The notes beneath the pieces were generated by a model, which saw only the letters and a program-made list of their open reading frames with translations, was not told the DNA's origin and did not search any database. Of a stretch of DNA of 64,000 nt, positions 36,511 to 45,359 are shown piece by piece. Position numbers and translations under genes: made by a program. Source of the stretch: JALJPB01 sp034111045 (GTDB lineage: Bacteria > Pseudomonadota > Gammaproteobacteria > Enterobacterales > Alteromonadaceae); NCBI GenBank assembly GCA_034111045.1, contig JAWUYA010000045.1, positions 19,692 through 83,691 on the forward strand. Reading direction: 5' to 3'. The first letter of the stretch is position 1. Every line of letters starts with the position of its first letter.

Positions 36511-36623
36511 CGTTAACAAGCAACACCAAGCTTTTCTACCTTATTGCGCGCACCAAATCCTGAGAACACTTAATTTAAGGTACATATCACTAGACAAGAT
36601 AATAGCTTAATGGTTTACTTAAA

Positions 36624-36638
36624 TTATCATATAAATAA
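36624..36638 (+). promoter_or_regulatory. TTATCATATAAATAA element upstream of galM
   Basis: This 15-base string recurs exactly at 52111-52125 upstream of the TonB receptor gene, and 14-15 bases of a close relative (TATTTATCATATAAA) lie at 55030-55044 before glpD. It may be a shared operator or a strong AT-rich -10 element; in such AT-rich DNA chance is possible. Confidence 0.3.
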
Positions 36639-36647
36639 GATTAAAAA

Positions 36648-37535
36648 ATGAAATCTATCCATTTAAGTAATTCAATTGCCAAAATAGAAATTGCGCCTTC
36701 ATTAGGTGGCGCAATCCTGGCTTATGAGGCAAAAATTAAAGGTGAATTTCTGCCTATTTTAAGACAGGCTAACCAAGCCAAAACGGTACTAGAAAGCAGC
36801 TGTTTTCCTTTGGTACCCTACTCTAACCGGATCAAACATGGTCAGTTTACTTATCTAGAGAAAAAAATTACGCTGCCCCTCAATCATTTTCCTGAAAAAC
36901 ATAGTATTCATGGACACGGCTGGCAACTACCTTGGGAAATCATCGATAAAACAGAGACTAGCTTAACACTGCAATATCACTATCAAACAGCTGAGTGGCC
37001 CTACTCTTATAGTGCTACACAAGTTTTTATACTTGAACATAATACCTTAAACATTACTTTATCCATTATTAACACCGCCAATAATAACATGCCTGCAGGC
37101 TTAGGTTTACACCCTTACTTCAGCTTAACCAAGGACACCTTAATTCAATGTTCTGTCGATAAAATGTGGGCAGTAGATGACGAAAGTATGCCAACATCAC
37201 TGGTGAGTCCCCCTAAAAATATAAAGAGTGCTGAGGGCTTATTAATAGCCGGTAGCAAGCTCGACAATGTATTTACTGGCTTTGCTGGGGAGGCAACCAT
37301 CACTTGGCCAGAGTGGCAAGCAAAAGCCAATATTACCACTTCATCCAACTGTCAATTTATCGTGATATACAGCCCTGACGGGGAAGACTATTTTTGTTTC
37401 GAACCGGTCACTCATTGCACTGATGCCATCAACATGGCAAATAAGGGTTTGAAGAATACCGGCATTAATTATTTAAAACCTCAAGAAAAAATGACAGTGT
37501 CAATGCGAATTTCTGTTGAGGACATTGCAAATTAA
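36648..37535 (+). CDS. galM: Aldose 1-epimerase
   Basis: 295 residues of the galactose mutarotase family. 'SCFPLVPYSNRIKHGQF' contains the substrate-binding Asn-Arg, 'KHSIHGHGWQLPWEI' the first catalytic-site His, 'AGLGLHPYFSL' the catalytic His of the GxHPYF motif, and 'YFCFEPVTHCTDAINM' the catalytic Glu. It interconverts alpha and beta anomers of galactose or similar sugars, supplying the anomer used by the dehydrogenase. Length is slightly short of the E. coli protein but all key positions are there. An element shared with the TonB receptor promoter lies ten bases upstream of the ATG. Confidence 0.88.
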   Translation: MKSIHLSNSIAKIEIAPSLGGAILAYEAKIKGEFLPILRQANQAKTVLESSCFPLVPYSNRIKHGQFTYLEKKITLPLNHFPEKHSIHGHGWQLPWEIIDKTETSLTLQYHYQTAEWPYSYSATQVFILEHNTLNITLSIINTANNNMPAGLGLHPYFSLTKDTLIQCSVDKMWAVDDESMPTSLVSPPKNIKSAEGLLIAGSKLDNVFTGFAGEATITWPEWQAKANITTSSNCQFIVIYSPDGEDYFCFEPVTHCTDAINMANKGLKNTGINYLKPQEKMTVSMRISVEDIAN

Positions 37536-37564
37536 GGAGCATTATCATCATTAATGTACTCATA

Positions 37565-38245
37565 ATGCCTCTTTTGTTGCTACAGGCATTTTGGCTTCGA
37601 TTTAAAACGTTAAAGCTGCCAGAGCCCGAGGGTAAGCGTTCGGGGCACTGTGGTTCCGGGGATCAAATAAATGTACTGATTATTGGTGATTCAGCGGCTG
37701 TGGGGGTTGGCGTTAGTGAGCAAACAGATGCGCTAGCAGGGCAGTTATCAAAAATCCTATCAGTAACACACCGAGTGAATTGGACTTTAATTGCTCAAAC
37801 AGGCCTAAATTCAGCCGATCTTATAGAAAAATTGAAGGCATTACCGATACAACCCTTCGATTATATATTGATATCGGTAGGGGTTAATGATGTCATCAGT
37901 GTAACCACTGAAAGTGATTGGCATAATAATGTGAATATTTTAGTTAAACTATTAAAGACTAAATTTACCACCAGTAAAGTATTATTTTCTAACGTTCCAC
38001 CTATACATTCTTTTAGCACTATTCCTCAACCTCTTCGATGGTGGCTGGGTAAACGAGCCAAAAATTTTAATCAACAGCTATCGCTAGTCATTGAAAATAA
38101 TCAGCAATGCTCAACGCTGACCTTAAATCTTCCTTTTAAAGCAAAATATCTTGCTGAAGATCAATTTCATCCATCGATACATACCTATCAGCTTTGGGCA
38201 AAACTAGCCGCTGATACCATGTTGTTATCATTACAGCGCAAATAA
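37565..38245 (+). CDS. SGNH/GDSL hydrolase with N-terminal hydrophobic segment
   Basis: 226 residues. 'VLIIGDSAAVGVGVSE' is block I with the catalytic Ser (GDS), 'ILISVGVNDVISVT' is block III (GxND), and 'DQFHPSIHTYQLWAK' is block V with the catalytic Asp-x-x-His. The short N-terminal 'MPLLLLQAFWLRF' may anchor it to the membrane. SGNH hydrolases cleave esters such as acyl or acetyl groups; possible substrates are O-acetylated sugars or lipids. The start is uncertain: GGAG lies at 37536-37539, about 25 bases before this ATG, and closer ATC/ATT codons are in frame. Thirty bases after galM, so probably in the same transcript. Confidence 0.75.
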   Translation: MPLLLLQAFWLRFKTLKLPEPEGKRSGHCGSGDQINVLIIGDSAAVGVGVSEQTDALAGQLSKILSVTHRVNWTLIAQTGLNSADLIEKLKALPIQPFDYILISVGVNDVISVTTESDWHNNVNILVKLLKTKFTTSKVLFSNVPPIHSFSTIPQPLRWWLGKRAKNFNQQLSLVIENNQQCSTLTLNLPFKAKYLAEDQFHPSIHTYQLWAKLAADTMLLSLQRK

Positions 38246-38698
38246 ACCTCATCCTAATTAAATAGTTAAGCGGCGCTATGGGTAACCTATAACCAATAAA
38301 AAGATATTCCTTTTATCAATCAAGATAATAGTTTCAGAGTAAGTAGCCCCTTAAGCGGCTGAATAAATATACACAAAATAGATAATGACTCTAAAGAATT
38401 ATTAACAAGACTTATAGTTGTGTATTCAAAATTAGAATTTCTGCTTTGATATTTGATATGGGAAGATAAGCTATAACACTCGGTATAGATTATATAATTG
38501 GTAAGAACAATGGCTATTGGTGCTACAGCCAAGTCAGAACAACTCACAGAGTAACAAAGAGCATTTGACACTAAGATTCAACCCTTAGTTTCTACTGAAC
38601 TTGCTAGCGTAATAGGCAGTTTACTCTGCACTTTCCATCTAGTTGATGCCTTAATAATGGTTTCAGCTACAAAAAAAATCATAAAAAAGGATGATAAC
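38246..38698. other. Intergenic region without recognised features
   Basis: 453 bases between two plus-strand genes. I see no credible gene, RNA or hairpin terminator. The only longer minus-strand frame (38320-38571) has no ribosome site, no family resemblance and an AT-driven composition. The end (from about 38685) contains the AAAAGGA ribosome site of the SDR gene; a promoter for the next two genes is expected here. Confidence 0.4.
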
Positions 38699-39589
38699 AT
38701 GAATCAATTTTCAGGTAAGACAATGGTCATTAGTGGTGGCGCAGAAGGTATTGGCTTTGCTATTGCTCGCGCTATGGGTAAACAAGGAATGAATGTTGTA
38801 TTAGGAGATATAGATACTAATCAACTCAGCATTGCTCAAACAAAATTAGAAAACGAAAATATTAAAGTATTGACCGTTAAAATGGACGTCACCGATCTTG
38901 CCCAATGGCAAAACATAGCTGACAAAGCTATTGAGCGTTTTGGAAAAATCCACATGTTAGTGAACAACGCAGGTGTTGGTAGTAACCCAGGGGTTATTGA
39001 GCAAACAGATGATAAAGACTGGCGTTGGGTGCTTGATGTCAATTTAATGGGGGTTATTTATGGTACACAAACCATGGTGCCTTTAATGAAGCAACATGGC
39101 GAACAAAGTTGGTTAATTAACGTCGCCTCTATGGCGGGAATGATGGGTGTGCCTAAAGGTGGTGCATATACGGCAACTAAAGTAGCGGTAGTCGGTATGT
39201 CGGAAAGCTGGTATGCCGAATTAAAACCACACAACATTCAAGTATCCGTTCTATGTCCTGCTTTTGTTAAAACGCGTATTAATCTATCCAATAGAAACAA
39301 ACCTGTCGAACTTAAGAGTGAAAAAGAAAAAAATGCCAATAAAATGCAGCCTTCGTCTACGGCTAAGCATATGCAGAAAGTTATTGATAACGGTTTGTCT
39401 CCCGACGTTGTTGGTGAACGTGTGGTTGAAGCGGTTAGCAATAAAGAACTCTATATATTTACGCACCCTAACTACCGTAAAGTGGTACAAAAACGCTTTA
39501 AAGCCATTGATGATGCTTTTGCTCGTGCCGAGTTAAGTCCGTTACTAACCAGTGTTCTTGACGAAGAAATTGCAATATTTACCAATTAA
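38699..39589 (+). CDS. SDR-family oxidoreductase
   Basis: About 296 residues from the ATG at 38699, chosen over 38657 because AAAAAGGA lies just upstream and the SDR fold begins at 'FSGKTMVISGGAEGIGFAIA'. Further SDR motifs: 'LVNNAGVGSNPG', catalytic Ser in 'INVASMAGMMG', Tyr-Lys in 'GAYTATKVAVVGMSE' and 'SVLCPAFVKTRI'. 'GDIDTN' after strand 2 suggests NAD(H). The C-terminal extension ('YKIFTHPNYRKVVQKRFKAI'-type; here IFTHPNYRKVVQKRFKAI) is common in SDRs acting on lipids or hydrophobic alcohols. Paired with the downstream saccharopine-dehydrogenase-like gene; no clear tie to galactose metabolism. Confidence 0.8.
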   Translation: MNQFSGKTMVISGGAEGIGFAIARAMGKQGMNVVLGDIDTNQLSIAQTKLENENIKVLTVKMDVTDLAQWQNIADKAIERFGKIHMLVNNAGVGSNPGVIEQTDDKDWRWVLDVNLMGVIYGTQTMVPLMKQHGEQSWLINVASMAGMMGVPKGGAYTATKVAVVGMSESWYAELKPHNIQVSVLCPAFVKTRINLSNRNKPVELKSEKEKNANKMQPSSTAKHMQKVIDNGLSPDVVGERVVEAVSNKELYIFTHPNYRKVVQKRFKAIDDAFARAELSPLLTSVLDEEIAIFTN

Positions 39590-39661
39590 CCAATGTACAA
39601 AAACGGGGCAAAACTGATGCCCTTAACTTCATTTTTTAGAGTCAAATAAAAAGGGAACAAC

Positions 39662-40837
39662 ATGTCTTCAAATAAACAATTTGGTGTGGTGGTTTACGGC
39701 GCTACAGGGTATACAGGACGATTAGTTTGTGAGTATTTAAATAAGCAATATGGGGTCAATGGTGAGATAAAATGGGCAATGGCTGGTCGTAGCCAAGAAA
39801 AACTCGTTCAAGTACGCGATGAAATGGGTATTTCAGATGATGTGCCCTTTGTCATCGCTGATGCGGACCAACCAGCATCAGTAAAATCGATGGTTGAAAG
39901 TACGCAAGTGGTGTTAACCACGGTTGGCCCTTATCAAAAGTATGGTTCAGATTTAGTGCGTATGTGCAGTGAAACAGGCACTGATTATGTTGATTTATGT
40001 GGTGAACCTGCTTGGATGCATGAAATGATTGACGCCCATGCTGAAACAGCAAAAGCGAGTGGCGCACGCATTGTGTTTTCTTGTGGTTTTGACTCAGTAC
40101 CTTTTGACTTAGGTATTCACTTTTTACAAAATGCTGCTATGGCGCAATTCGATCGACCGCTTTCACGTGTGAAAGGTCGTGTCCGGGCAATGAAAGGTAC
40201 TTTTTCTGGGGGGACTTTAGAAAGTTTTCGCTTAACGATGAAAGCTGCCGCTAAAAACCCAGGTTTAATCAAAGTACTGACTAACCCATTTGCCTTAACA
40301 GGCTCGTTTACCGGCCCCAAACAACCCTCAGGGATGGCCCCGATTTTTGACGAAGACTTAAATAGTTGGTCGGCGCCCTTTGTTATGGCGACAATAAACA
40401 CCAAAAACATCCACCGAAGCAACTACTTATTAGCGCACCACTATGGTGATGATTTTGTCTATGATGAAATGATGCTTACCGGCCCAGGAGAGCAAGGTGA
40501 AGCTATGGCCAAAATGGTCGCTGCAGATAAATCAATGGCCAACGATCCGATGCAACCGGGTGAAGGTCCGTCAAAAGAATCGCGTGATACCGGTTTTTAT
40601 GATGTATTATTCGCGGGCTCTAACAGTCATGGCGATACCTTAATGGCCAGTGTTAAAGGTGATAAAGACCCAGGTTACGGTTCAACTTGTAAAATGATCA
40701 GCGAAAGTGCGATTTGTTTGCTGAAAAATTTAGATGCCGCCGGTGGTGGTATTTGGACACCGGCTTCAGCAATGGGTACTTTATTAATTGACCGCTTGCA
40801 AGAAAATGCCGGTTTAACCTTTCAATTAGAAGGCTAG
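39662..40837 (+). CDS. Saccharopine-dehydrogenase-like/trans-acting enoyl-reductase family protein
   Basis: 391 residues. The N-terminal Rossmann region 'VVVYGATGYTGRLVCEYL' with 'WAMAGRSQEKL' and 'VVLTTVGPYQKYGSDLVRMC' then 'TDYVDLCGEPAWM' is typical of the saccharopine-dehydrogenase-like NADP-binding family that includes mycobacterial trans-acting enoyl reductases. The C-terminal half contains 'FSGGTLESFRLTMKAAA'. Members lack lysine-pathway function; substrates are mostly unknown, with lipids favoured. Good AAGGGAACAAC ribosome site. It follows the SDR gene by 72 bases and the pair is probably co-transcribed. Confidence 0.78.
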   Translation: MSSNKQFGVVVYGATGYTGRLVCEYLNKQYGVNGEIKWAMAGRSQEKLVQVRDEMGISDDVPFVIADADQPASVKSMVESTQVVLTTVGPYQKYGSDLVRMCSETGTDYVDLCGEPAWMHEMIDAHAETAKASGARIVFSCGFDSVPFDLGIHFLQNAAMAQFDRPLSRVKGRVRAMKGTFSGGTLESFRLTMKAAAKNPGLIKVLTNPFALTGSFTGPKQPSGMAPIFDEDLNSWSAPFVMATINTKNIHRSNYLLAHHYGDDFVYDEMMLTGPGEQGEAMAKMVAADKSMANDPMQPGEGPSKESRDTGFYDVLFAGSNSHGDTLMASVKGDKDPGYGSTCKMISESAICLLKNLDAAGGGIWTPASAMGTLLIDRLQENAGLTFQLEG

Positions 40838-40875
40838 TAGAGAGCTAGTTAGCCTCAATGTAGCTTAAACTGCTC

Positions 40876-40910
40876 AGTTTTATAGTGTATTGACCACACA
40901 CTATAAAACT
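40876..40910. terminator. Perfect 13-bp inverted repeat between convergent genes
   Basis: AGTTTTATAGTGT (40876-40888) and its exact complement (40898-40910) flank a nine-base loop. The position between the convergent ends of the saccharopine-dehydrogenase-like gene and the alpha-galactosidase gene fits a two-way transcription terminator, though the stem is AT-rich and lacks a long T tract. Confidence 0.55.
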
Positions 40911-40985
40911 AAGTATTCATATCAAATAAAACCTTTAACAGTATGCTTCAATAAAGCAGAGACTTTAACCACTCATTGAAAAAGC

Positions 40986-43121
40986 TCATTCTAGCGCATT
41001 CAACTCAAAAATTAATGCGCTTTGTGGAAACAATATCGGTAATTGCATGCCAAACTGCATTAGCACTTCACCGGTAAACTGCTGTCCGTCGACTTTTGCT
41101 AATATTGAAGGTGAATACTCATCAACAACACTGGGCCAAATAAGTGCTAGTTGATACGTTGTTGTTGCTTTAAGACCGACAAACCTAAATTTGGGTGGTG
41201 TAGTCCGTTGTGTTTCTTTAACGCTATTGTAAGCAAACAGCGCTTGAGATTTTTCTTGGTTAACTATACCAAAGTTAATGGCATCACCATCAGAGTCAAG
41301 ACGCATTAATTTACCACTATGAATTAATTGCCGATGTTTTTTGTGTAACGCTACCGCTTGAGATAATTTTTTTTGCTCTGTTTCAGTTAATTCACGCGGG
41401 TCCATCTCCATACCCATATGACCAAAAAAGGCCACTGCTGCGCGCATGTCCATGCTTATATGACGGCCGGTAATATGACAATTTTTTGGTCCGACATGTG
41501 CTCCCATAACTTCTGCAGGAAAGAAAAATGAACAACCACGTTGAATAGCCAATCTATCTAAGGCGTCGTTTGAGTCAGAGGTCCACACTCTATCGGTATG
41601 CGCCAATATACCATAATCAACCCGAGCGCCTCCTGATGAACAGCTTTCAATTTCAACATGTCGGTGCTGTATTCTTAAACGGTCAATAAGTTGATACAAA
41701 GCATGAGTCTGTAAATGTATAGCCGGCTTACCTATGGCATTACCCGCATGATTAATATCTCGATTCATATCCCATTTAATGTACACAATCTGAGGGTACT
41801 CATTCAAAATATCGTTAATGGCCTTAAATAAATAATCAACAACTTCTTCACGAGTTAAGTCTAATACTAATTGATTCCTAAAGGGTAACTGCTCGTTTCC
41901 CTTTGTCGCTAATACCCAATCAGGGTGAGCACGATATAGGTCACTATCCGGGTTCACCATTTCAGGCTCAAACCACAAGCCAAACTCCATTCCCTGTTTG
42001 TTAACGTGTTCAATTAAAGGAGATAACCCTTGCGGATAAATTGCTTTATCGACCGTCCAATCTCCTAATCCAGCAAAATCGCCTCTTCGGCCTTTGAACC
42101 AGCCATCGTCTAACACAAATCGTTCGGCTCCTAACGCACTCGCTTTTTCAGCTAACTGCTTTAATACCTCAACATTATGATCAAAATAAATGCCTTCCCA
42201 AGTATTATAGTGAACAGGACGTGCTTTTTGTTTTGTTGTCGCTAATAATAACTTTGTCCGTACAAAGTGATGAAATCCCGCAGATAAATCACTAAAGCCC
42301 TTGGCAGAATATGACATGTAAAGTGTAGGACTAAGATAAGATTGCTGCGCTAACAACTCAACTTCTCCCGGCAATAACAATTCACCACATTGGACATAAC
42401 TGCGCCCTTCGGGTAATAATTCTGCACGCATTTTATGGTTACCACTCCACCCTAAATGAAAACCGTAACATTCCCCTGCTTGCTCATTGGTTTGCGGTGT
42501 ATGCATTACCAACCCGGGGAAGTTATCATGGGAGGTTTTGCCTTTACGATTTTCACGGACAAAACTTCCTAAAAACAAATCCAATGATTGGCGTTGAAAT
42601 TCATTCGACCAACGCCCGCCAAATGACATAATTTTAGTTAAGTGATCAGGAAGCGGTATGGTAGGCGCAGCACACCAATTGATAATTAAAGGGGTATGGG
42701 ATAAATTAATAACTTCTGTTGAAGCTGATAAAACATCACTGCTTACATCTAATTCTAAGGTATGAATCACCTTAATTTGGCGAATAGAATCAACACTTTC
42801 AAAAACGACACGATTGTGCTTTGTTTGTGAAATAGTCTGTAATTCCCCCCCCGTAGACCAGGCAAATTCACTATTGAGTACTTCAAGTCCCGGCGCTCCA
42901 GTAAACCCTTGACCGAGTAAAGGAGAAAGAGAGATAGGCGCTTCAATCACCAAAGAGCATTTAGCTTCTTGGCGGGTCGCCAATAACCCTATCATCTGTG
43001 CTGAGGTGTATTGAGAAAGCTTTTTCCCGTAGTAACTAATGGCTGGCGTATTATGTTGACAATCGATCAGTAGACTATTGTTTTTACTATGGAGTTGAAT
43101 AACATCTTGTAAGGGTTTCAT
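40986..43121 (-). CDS. GH36 alpha-galactosidase
   Basis: 711 residues, normal for full-length GH36. An N-terminal beta-sandwich domain (~1-320) precedes the TIM barrel with 'YNTWEGIYFDHNVEVLKQLA', 'FVLDDGWFKGRRGDFAGLGD', 'GLWFEPEMVNPDSDLY', the nucleophile Asp in 'YIKWDMNRDINHAG' and the acid/base Asp in 'RVWTSDSNDALDR'; 'ESCSSGGARVDYGIL' is the substrate-binding loop. A C-terminal beta domain ends near 'LFPQSALIFEL'. No signal peptide, so it acts in the cytosol on imported alpha-galactosides (melibiose/raffinose type), releasing galactose. Divergent from the beta-galactosidase gene. Confidence 0.93.
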   Translation of the reverse strand: MKPLQDVIQLHSKNNSLLIDCQHNTPAISYYGKKLSQYTSAQMIGLLATRQEAKCSLVIEAPISLSPLLGQGFTGAPGLEVLNSEFAWSTGGELQTISQTKHNRVVFESVDSIRQIKVIHTLELDVSSDVLSASTEVINLSHTPLIINWCAAPTIPLPDHLTKIMSFGGRWSNEFQRQSLDLFLGSFVRENRKGKTSHDNFPGLVMHTPQTNEQAGECYGFHLGWSGNHKMRAELLPEGRSYVQCGELLLPGEVELLAQQSYLSPTLYMSYSAKGFSDLSAGFHHFVRTKLLLATTKQKARPVHYNTWEGIYFDHNVEVLKQLAEKASALGAERFVLDDGWFKGRRGDFAGLGDWTVDKAIYPQGLSPLIEHVNKQGMEFGLWFEPEMVNPDSDLYRAHPDWVLATKGNEQLPFRNQLVLDLTREEVVDYLFKAINDILNEYPQIVYIKWDMNRDINHAGNAIGKPAIHLQTHALYQLIDRLRIQHRHVEIESCSSGGARVDYGILAHTDRVWTSDSNDALDRLAIQRGCSFFFPAEVMGAHVGPKNCHITGRHISMDMRAAVAFFGHMGMEMDPRELTETEQKKLSQAVALHKKHRQLIHSGKLMRLDSDGDAINFGIVNQEKSQALFAYNSVKETQRTTPPKFRFVGLKATTTYQLALIWPSVVDEYSPSILAKVDGQQFTGEVLMQFGMQLPILFPQSALIFELNALE

Positions 43122-43343
43122 CTAACAATCACCTTTAACTGGCTCGTTCAATTGAACTTATTTTCAATGTTCGCTAATTTACTTAGTGTTAATTAAAAAG
43201 TAATAGTATATATCATACAAATGGCGTTAATATAGATGCACATAAATTTTAACTACAGATAACCCCACAAAAGTAAGGTTTGCTTAAATCTAACACATAG
43301 CGGTCACATCTATAGAATAATAGCCAAAGAGTGAAAAAATATA
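43122..43343. promoter_or_regulatory. Divergent promoter region between alpha- and beta-galactosidase genes
   Basis: 222 bases. GTTCAATTGAAC (43146-43157) is a perfect 12-base palindrome 25 bases from the alpha-galactosidase start and a candidate operator. TATATATCATACAAAT (43207-43222) resembles the TTATCATATAAAT element seen before galM and the TonB receptor gene. Confidence 0.4.
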
Positions 43344-45308
43344 ATGTTAGGTGTTTGTTATTATCCTGAGCATTGGCCCGAATCAATGTGGGCACAAGAT
43401 GCCCAAGAAATGCGTGAACTTGGCTTACGTTACGTGCGTATTGGTGAATTTGCTTGGTCAAGAATTGAATCTAGCGAGGGTGTTTATAGCTTTGAATGGT
43501 TAGACCGAGCAATTGAAACCTTAGCGGCTGCCGGTTTAGAAGTGATCATGTGCACTCCTACTGCAACACCGCCTAAATGGTTAATTGATAAATATCCTGA
43601 TATTTTACCTGTTGATATTAATACTGGCTCAACCCGTGGTTTTGGCTCACGTCGACACTATGACTTTTCCAGTGCTAATTACTTTCGTGAGGCAATGCGA
43701 ATTTCCGAAGTACTGGCCCAACGTTATGGCGAACATCAAGCAATATGTGGCTGGCAAACGGATAATGAAATAGCCTGCCATGACACCACGCATAGTGGTT
43801 CAAATTCGGCCAAAGCCGCCTTTCACCTTTGGTGTCAAAACCGTTATAAAACCATTGAAAAACTCAATACCGACTGGGGCACTGTTTTCTGGTCGATGGA
43901 ATATCAAAGCTTCGATCAAATTGAACTCCCTCTATTAGCAGTGACAGAAACTCACCCGGCTCATCAGCTAGCTTATCGCCGCTTTAGCTCAGATCAAGTG
44001 ATAACTTTTCACAACAAGATGATCGAAATTATTCGCCGTTATGCCCCCAATAGATTTGTCACTCACAACTTTATTCCTATGGTGGATACCCAAACCGATA
44101 ATTATGCCCTTGCTGAAAATTTAGACTTTGTCAGTTACGACAATTATCCCCTCGGCCGTTCCGACTTATTTTTTGCCAATAAATCAGCTGAATTATTTAA
44201 ACCTTATATGCGTACCGGTCATCCTGACTTTGCCAGTTACGACTTTGATCAAAGCCGCGGTATCAGTAAAAATAATTTTTGGATTATGGAACAACAACCA
44301 GGGCCAGTTAACTGGGCACACCATAACCCTCGCCCCGAAAAAGGCATGGTACGTTTATGGTCGTGGCAAGCGTTTGCTCACGGTGCAGATTGTGTCTGTT
44401 ATTTTCGATGGCGCCAAGCTCCCTTTGCTCAAGAACAAATGCACGCAGGCGTTAAGCGCAATGACAATTCAAAATCAGCCGCATGGGCTGAAATTGAACA
44501 AATGCGTGATGAGTTAACAGCCGTCAACTTTTCTATCGAGGACCAAGTTCAAACAAGGGTGGCAATAATATCAGGGACAACTAACCAATGGGTCAGTGAA
44601 ATAGAACGTCAAGGGGATAGTTATAATCATCAACAAACAGAGTTCGCTTATTATTCGGCGCTTCGGCAGTTAGGCTTAGTGGTCAATTTTATTGCCATTG
44701 ATCATGATTTCAACCAATACGACTTAATTGTGGCTCCTTGCTTACCTATTGTTGATGACGCCTTTATTACAAAATGTAAACACACCAAGGCGCACATCGT
44801 ATTTGGTCCTCGTTCTGGGGGAAAAACCGATGAACTTTCTTTAGCCCCTAACTTGCCGCCAGGTAAACTACAAAGCTTGCTGCCAATAAAAGTACTTTCT
44901 ACAGAAACAATTCGCCCTGACTGCAGTGAGTCGTTGAGTTATAACGGCAGAACCTTTGAAAGCCGCTGTTGGCGAGAAGAGCTAGCAATAAGTCAGGAAA
45001 TTATGGTTGATGCACACTACCATGACCAATCTCCAGCAGTAGTACGTTTCGGCAAGACCAGTTATATCGCCACCCTGACTTGTGATGCCTTCTTAATTGA
45101 ATTTTTTGCTCAATTAGCCAATGAACTCAATATTGACACCATTAAATTACCTAAAGACATGCGCATTGTCTATCGAGGCAATCTCGCTTATCTCTTTAAC
45201 TATGCTGGGCATGCACAAACCTTCCCAGCGAAAAACATCGGCACATACCTATTAGGGCAAGCCCACATGGCTCCTTATGACGTCGCCATTATTAAACTCA
45301 ATCATTAA
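43344..45308 (+). CDS. GH42 beta-galactosidase
   Basis: 654 residues. 'LGVCYYPEHWPESMWAQDA' opens the GH42 barrel, 'YVRIGEFAWSRIE' follows, the acid/base Glu is in 'GWQTDNEIACHDT' (~141) and the nucleophile Glu in 'FWIMEQQPGPVNWA' (~310). Trimerisation (beta-galactosidase middle) and small C-terminal domains follow. No signal peptide: cytosolic hydrolysis of beta-galactosides, likely oligosaccharides entering through the TonB receptor and symporter. The ribosome site before the ATG is weak (GAGTGAAAAAATA). Fifty-one bases upstream of the symporter gene, the two probably form one transcript ending at the terminator at 46836. Confidence 0.93.
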   Translation: MLGVCYYPEHWPESMWAQDAQEMRELGLRYVRIGEFAWSRIESSEGVYSFEWLDRAIETLAAAGLEVIMCTPTATPPKWLIDKYPDILPVDINTGSTRGFGSRRHYDFSSANYFREAMRISEVLAQRYGEHQAICGWQTDNEIACHDTTHSGSNSAKAAFHLWCQNRYKTIEKLNTDWGTVFWSMEYQSFDQIELPLLAVTETHPAHQLAYRRFSSDQVITFHNKMIEIIRRYAPNRFVTHNFIPMVDTQTDNYALAENLDFVSYDNYPLGRSDLFFANKSAELFKPYMRTGHPDFASYDFDQSRGISKNNFWIMEQQPGPVNWAHHNPRPEKGMVRLWSWQAFAHGADCVCYFRWRQAPFAQEQMHAGVKRNDNSKSAAWAEIEQMRDELTAVNFSIEDQVQTRVAIISGTTNQWVSEIERQGDSYNHQQTEFAYYSALRQLGLVVNFIAIDHDFNQYDLIVAPCLPIVDDAFITKCKHTKAHIVFGPRSGGKTDELSLAPNLPPGKLQSLLPIKVLSTETIRPDCSESLSYNGRTFESRCWREELAISQEIMVDAHYHDQSPAVVRFGKTSYIATLTCDAFLIEFFAQLANELNIDTIKLPKDMRIVYRGNLAYLFNYAGHAQTFPAKNIGTYLLGQAHMAPYDVAIIKLNH

Positions 45309-45359
45309 CCACACCTTATTGATTGTTAATTAACTCGCAAAAGTGAACAAGGAGAATCC

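Noticed and set aside
38320..38571. 83-residue minus-strand reading frame in the gap before the SDR gene
   Set aside because: No ribosome site, no recognisable family, AT-driven composition; treated as non-coding.
43585..44517. Alternative-frame reading frames inside the beta-galactosidase gene
   Set aside because: The GH42 frame carries the catalytic motifs throughout; the others are shadows.
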